Positions 6,472 to 7,290 of a stretch of DNA of 7,290 nucleotides are shown here, in pieces. This stretch comes from Candidatus Hydrogenedentota bacterium (GTDB taxonomy: Bacteria > Spirochaetota > Leptospiria > Turneriellales > J094). Position 1 is the stretch's first letter, and every line of letters starts with the position of its first letter. The translations under genes and the position numbers were made by a program. Location of the stretch: positions 1 through 7,290 of the forward strand of contig RFJE01000359.1 of assembly GCA_003695005.1 (NCBI GenBank), written 5' to 3'. The notes under the pieces were generated by a model that was not told where the DNA came from, did no database searches, and worked only from the letters and a program-made list of their open reading frames with translations.

Positions 6472-7272
6472 ATGACTTTAGTAGAGGAAATCAAAAAACG
6501 CATCCGAGAATTACGTAAGCTGCATGGCTATACACAAGAAAAATTAGCCGAAATATCAGGAATCGATTACAAGCATATCCAAAAACTAGAAGGCAAAGAC
6601 TCTATATACCCTCGCATTGACACGCTGGAAAAAATTGCTTCTGCTTTTTCTATGTCCCTTCCTGAATTTCTCGATTTCCCCGACGAAAGTACAAAACAAA
6701 CGTACAACCAAATTGCCAAAGAATATGATGCTAAAAATAAAAATGTTACTCCCATCAAAGCAAATATAAACCGTTTTTTAGAAAAAATAGAAAAAGGTGC
6801 AAAAATTCTAGATTTAGGTTGTGGGAATGGAAGAGACGCTGCTTACTTTGTAAAGCTCGGGTATAAAGTCATTGGAATTGATTTTTCGGATGCTATGATC
6901 AAAATTGCCAAGCAAAAAACTAGGAAAGCAACCTTTTACAATATGCAACTTACAAGATTATACTTTGAACCGAATACATTTGATGCTGTGTGGGCAAATG
7001 CCTCTTTGCTCCATCTATCCCGCGCAAATTTTCGAAAAGCTCTGCAAGAAATTTACGTGGTACTAAAAGAAAATGGTATACTATACATTAGCATGAAGCA
7101 ACACCAAGAAACAAAAGAGCATGTAGACACTACATACGGCCAAGAGAGATACTACTTGCTATGGAACAGGAAAGAGCTCATTGCGGAAATAGAAAATGCC
7201 AATTTTCAAATGATTGAGTTCTGGGAAAATCAACCAAATTGGATGAATATACTGGCAAAGAAGATTCGTTAA
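6472..7272 (+). CDS. XRE-family HTH regulator fused to class I SAM-dependent methyltransferase
   Basis: A 266-aa two-domain protein. Residues 7-66 form an XRE/Cro-CI helix-turn-helix (IRELRKLHGYTQEKLAEISG, then HIQKLEG, then TLEKIASAFSMSLPEFL). Residues 79-266 form a Rossmann methyltransferase with motif I ILDLGCGNG (112-120), the acidic end of strand 2 in GIDFSDAM (135-142), and a motif-IV-like segment FDAVWANASLLHL (170-182). That segment is not the NPPY/DPPY of DNA amino-methyltransferases. No cytosine-5 PC motif or target-recognition domain is visible, so the substrate is more likely a small molecule or protein. It is divergent from sspB. Paired palindromes in the shared intergenic region suggest it controls the operon and possibly itself (inference). 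No Shine-Dalgarno precedes the ATG; a weak promoter ends only a few bases upstream, so the mRNA may be leaderless. An unrelated passenger gene is the main alternative. Confidence 0.85.
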   Translation: MTLVEEIKKRIRELRKLHGYTQEKLAEISGIDYKHIQKLEGKDSIYPRIDTLEKIASAFSMSLPEFLDFPDESTKQTYNQIAKEYDAKNKNVTPIKANINRFLEKIEKGAKILDLGCGNGRDAAYFVKLGYKVIGIDFSDAMIKIAKQKTRKATFYNMQLTRLYFEPNTFDAVWANASLLHLSRANFRKALQEIYVVLKENGILYISMKQHQETKEHVDTTYGQERYYLLWNRKELIAEIENANFQMIEFWENQPNWMNILAKKIR

Positions 7273-7290
7273 AAAATGCCATTGTCTTTA

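Noticed and set aside
6156..6518. 120-codon plus-strand frame spanning the intergenic region
   Set aside because: It overlaps sspB antisense, the promoter and operators, and the start of the XRE gene in another frame; its composition is unlike a protein and no motif is seen.

Overview
The window holds one defence-type operon read right to left (minus strand), plus a divergent regulator-like gene at the right end. In transcription order the minus-strand genes are a DUF4007 protein (5398-6303), a 1119-residue P-loop ATPase (2042-5401), an ATP-pyrophosphatase of the PAPS reductase/DndC family (1222-2073) and a class V cysteine desulfurase (89-1222). This is the gene complement of the SspABCD single-strand DNA phosphorothioation system, arranged sspB-sspC-sspD-sspA. 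All four genes look intact, and every junction overlaps: 4 nt (ATGA), 32 nt, then 1 nt (TAATG). They should therefore be one translationally coupled transcript. From family knowledge, SspA supplies sulfur from cysteine, SspD activates and transfers it, SspC is the ATPase, and SspB is the DNA-nicking component. Together they replace a non-bridging oxygen of one DNA strand with sulfur. The usual restriction partner (SspE, or SspFGH) is not in the window.

On the plus strand, 6472-7272 encodes an unusual fusion of an N-terminal XRE-type helix-turn-helix with a C-terminal class I SAM-dependent methyltransferase. The roughly 170 bp between it and sspB is the most informative non-coding part. It holds a perfect TTGACA -35 box with a plausible -10 for the ssp operon. 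Two related palindromes, both of the form ACCG-N8-CGGT, sit 53 bp apart centre to centre, about five helical turns. One overlaps the predicted ssp transcription start and the other abuts the -35 box. They look like twin operators for the divergent XRE protein. The ssp leader then carries a C-run/G-run hairpin next to the sspB Shine-Dalgarno sequence.

G/C-run inverted repeats occur at both outer edges of the ssp operon (74-90 and 6311-6332). They may be dispersed genomic repeats, hairpin terminators or control elements.

Organism: a moderately AT-rich bacterium that uses Shine-Dalgarno sites and TTG starts. The C-run/G-run intergenic repeats recall, from memory only, genomes such as Fibrobacter or related groups. 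The window does not settle the taxonomy. No RNA genes, CRISPR array, insertion sequence or transposase were seen.
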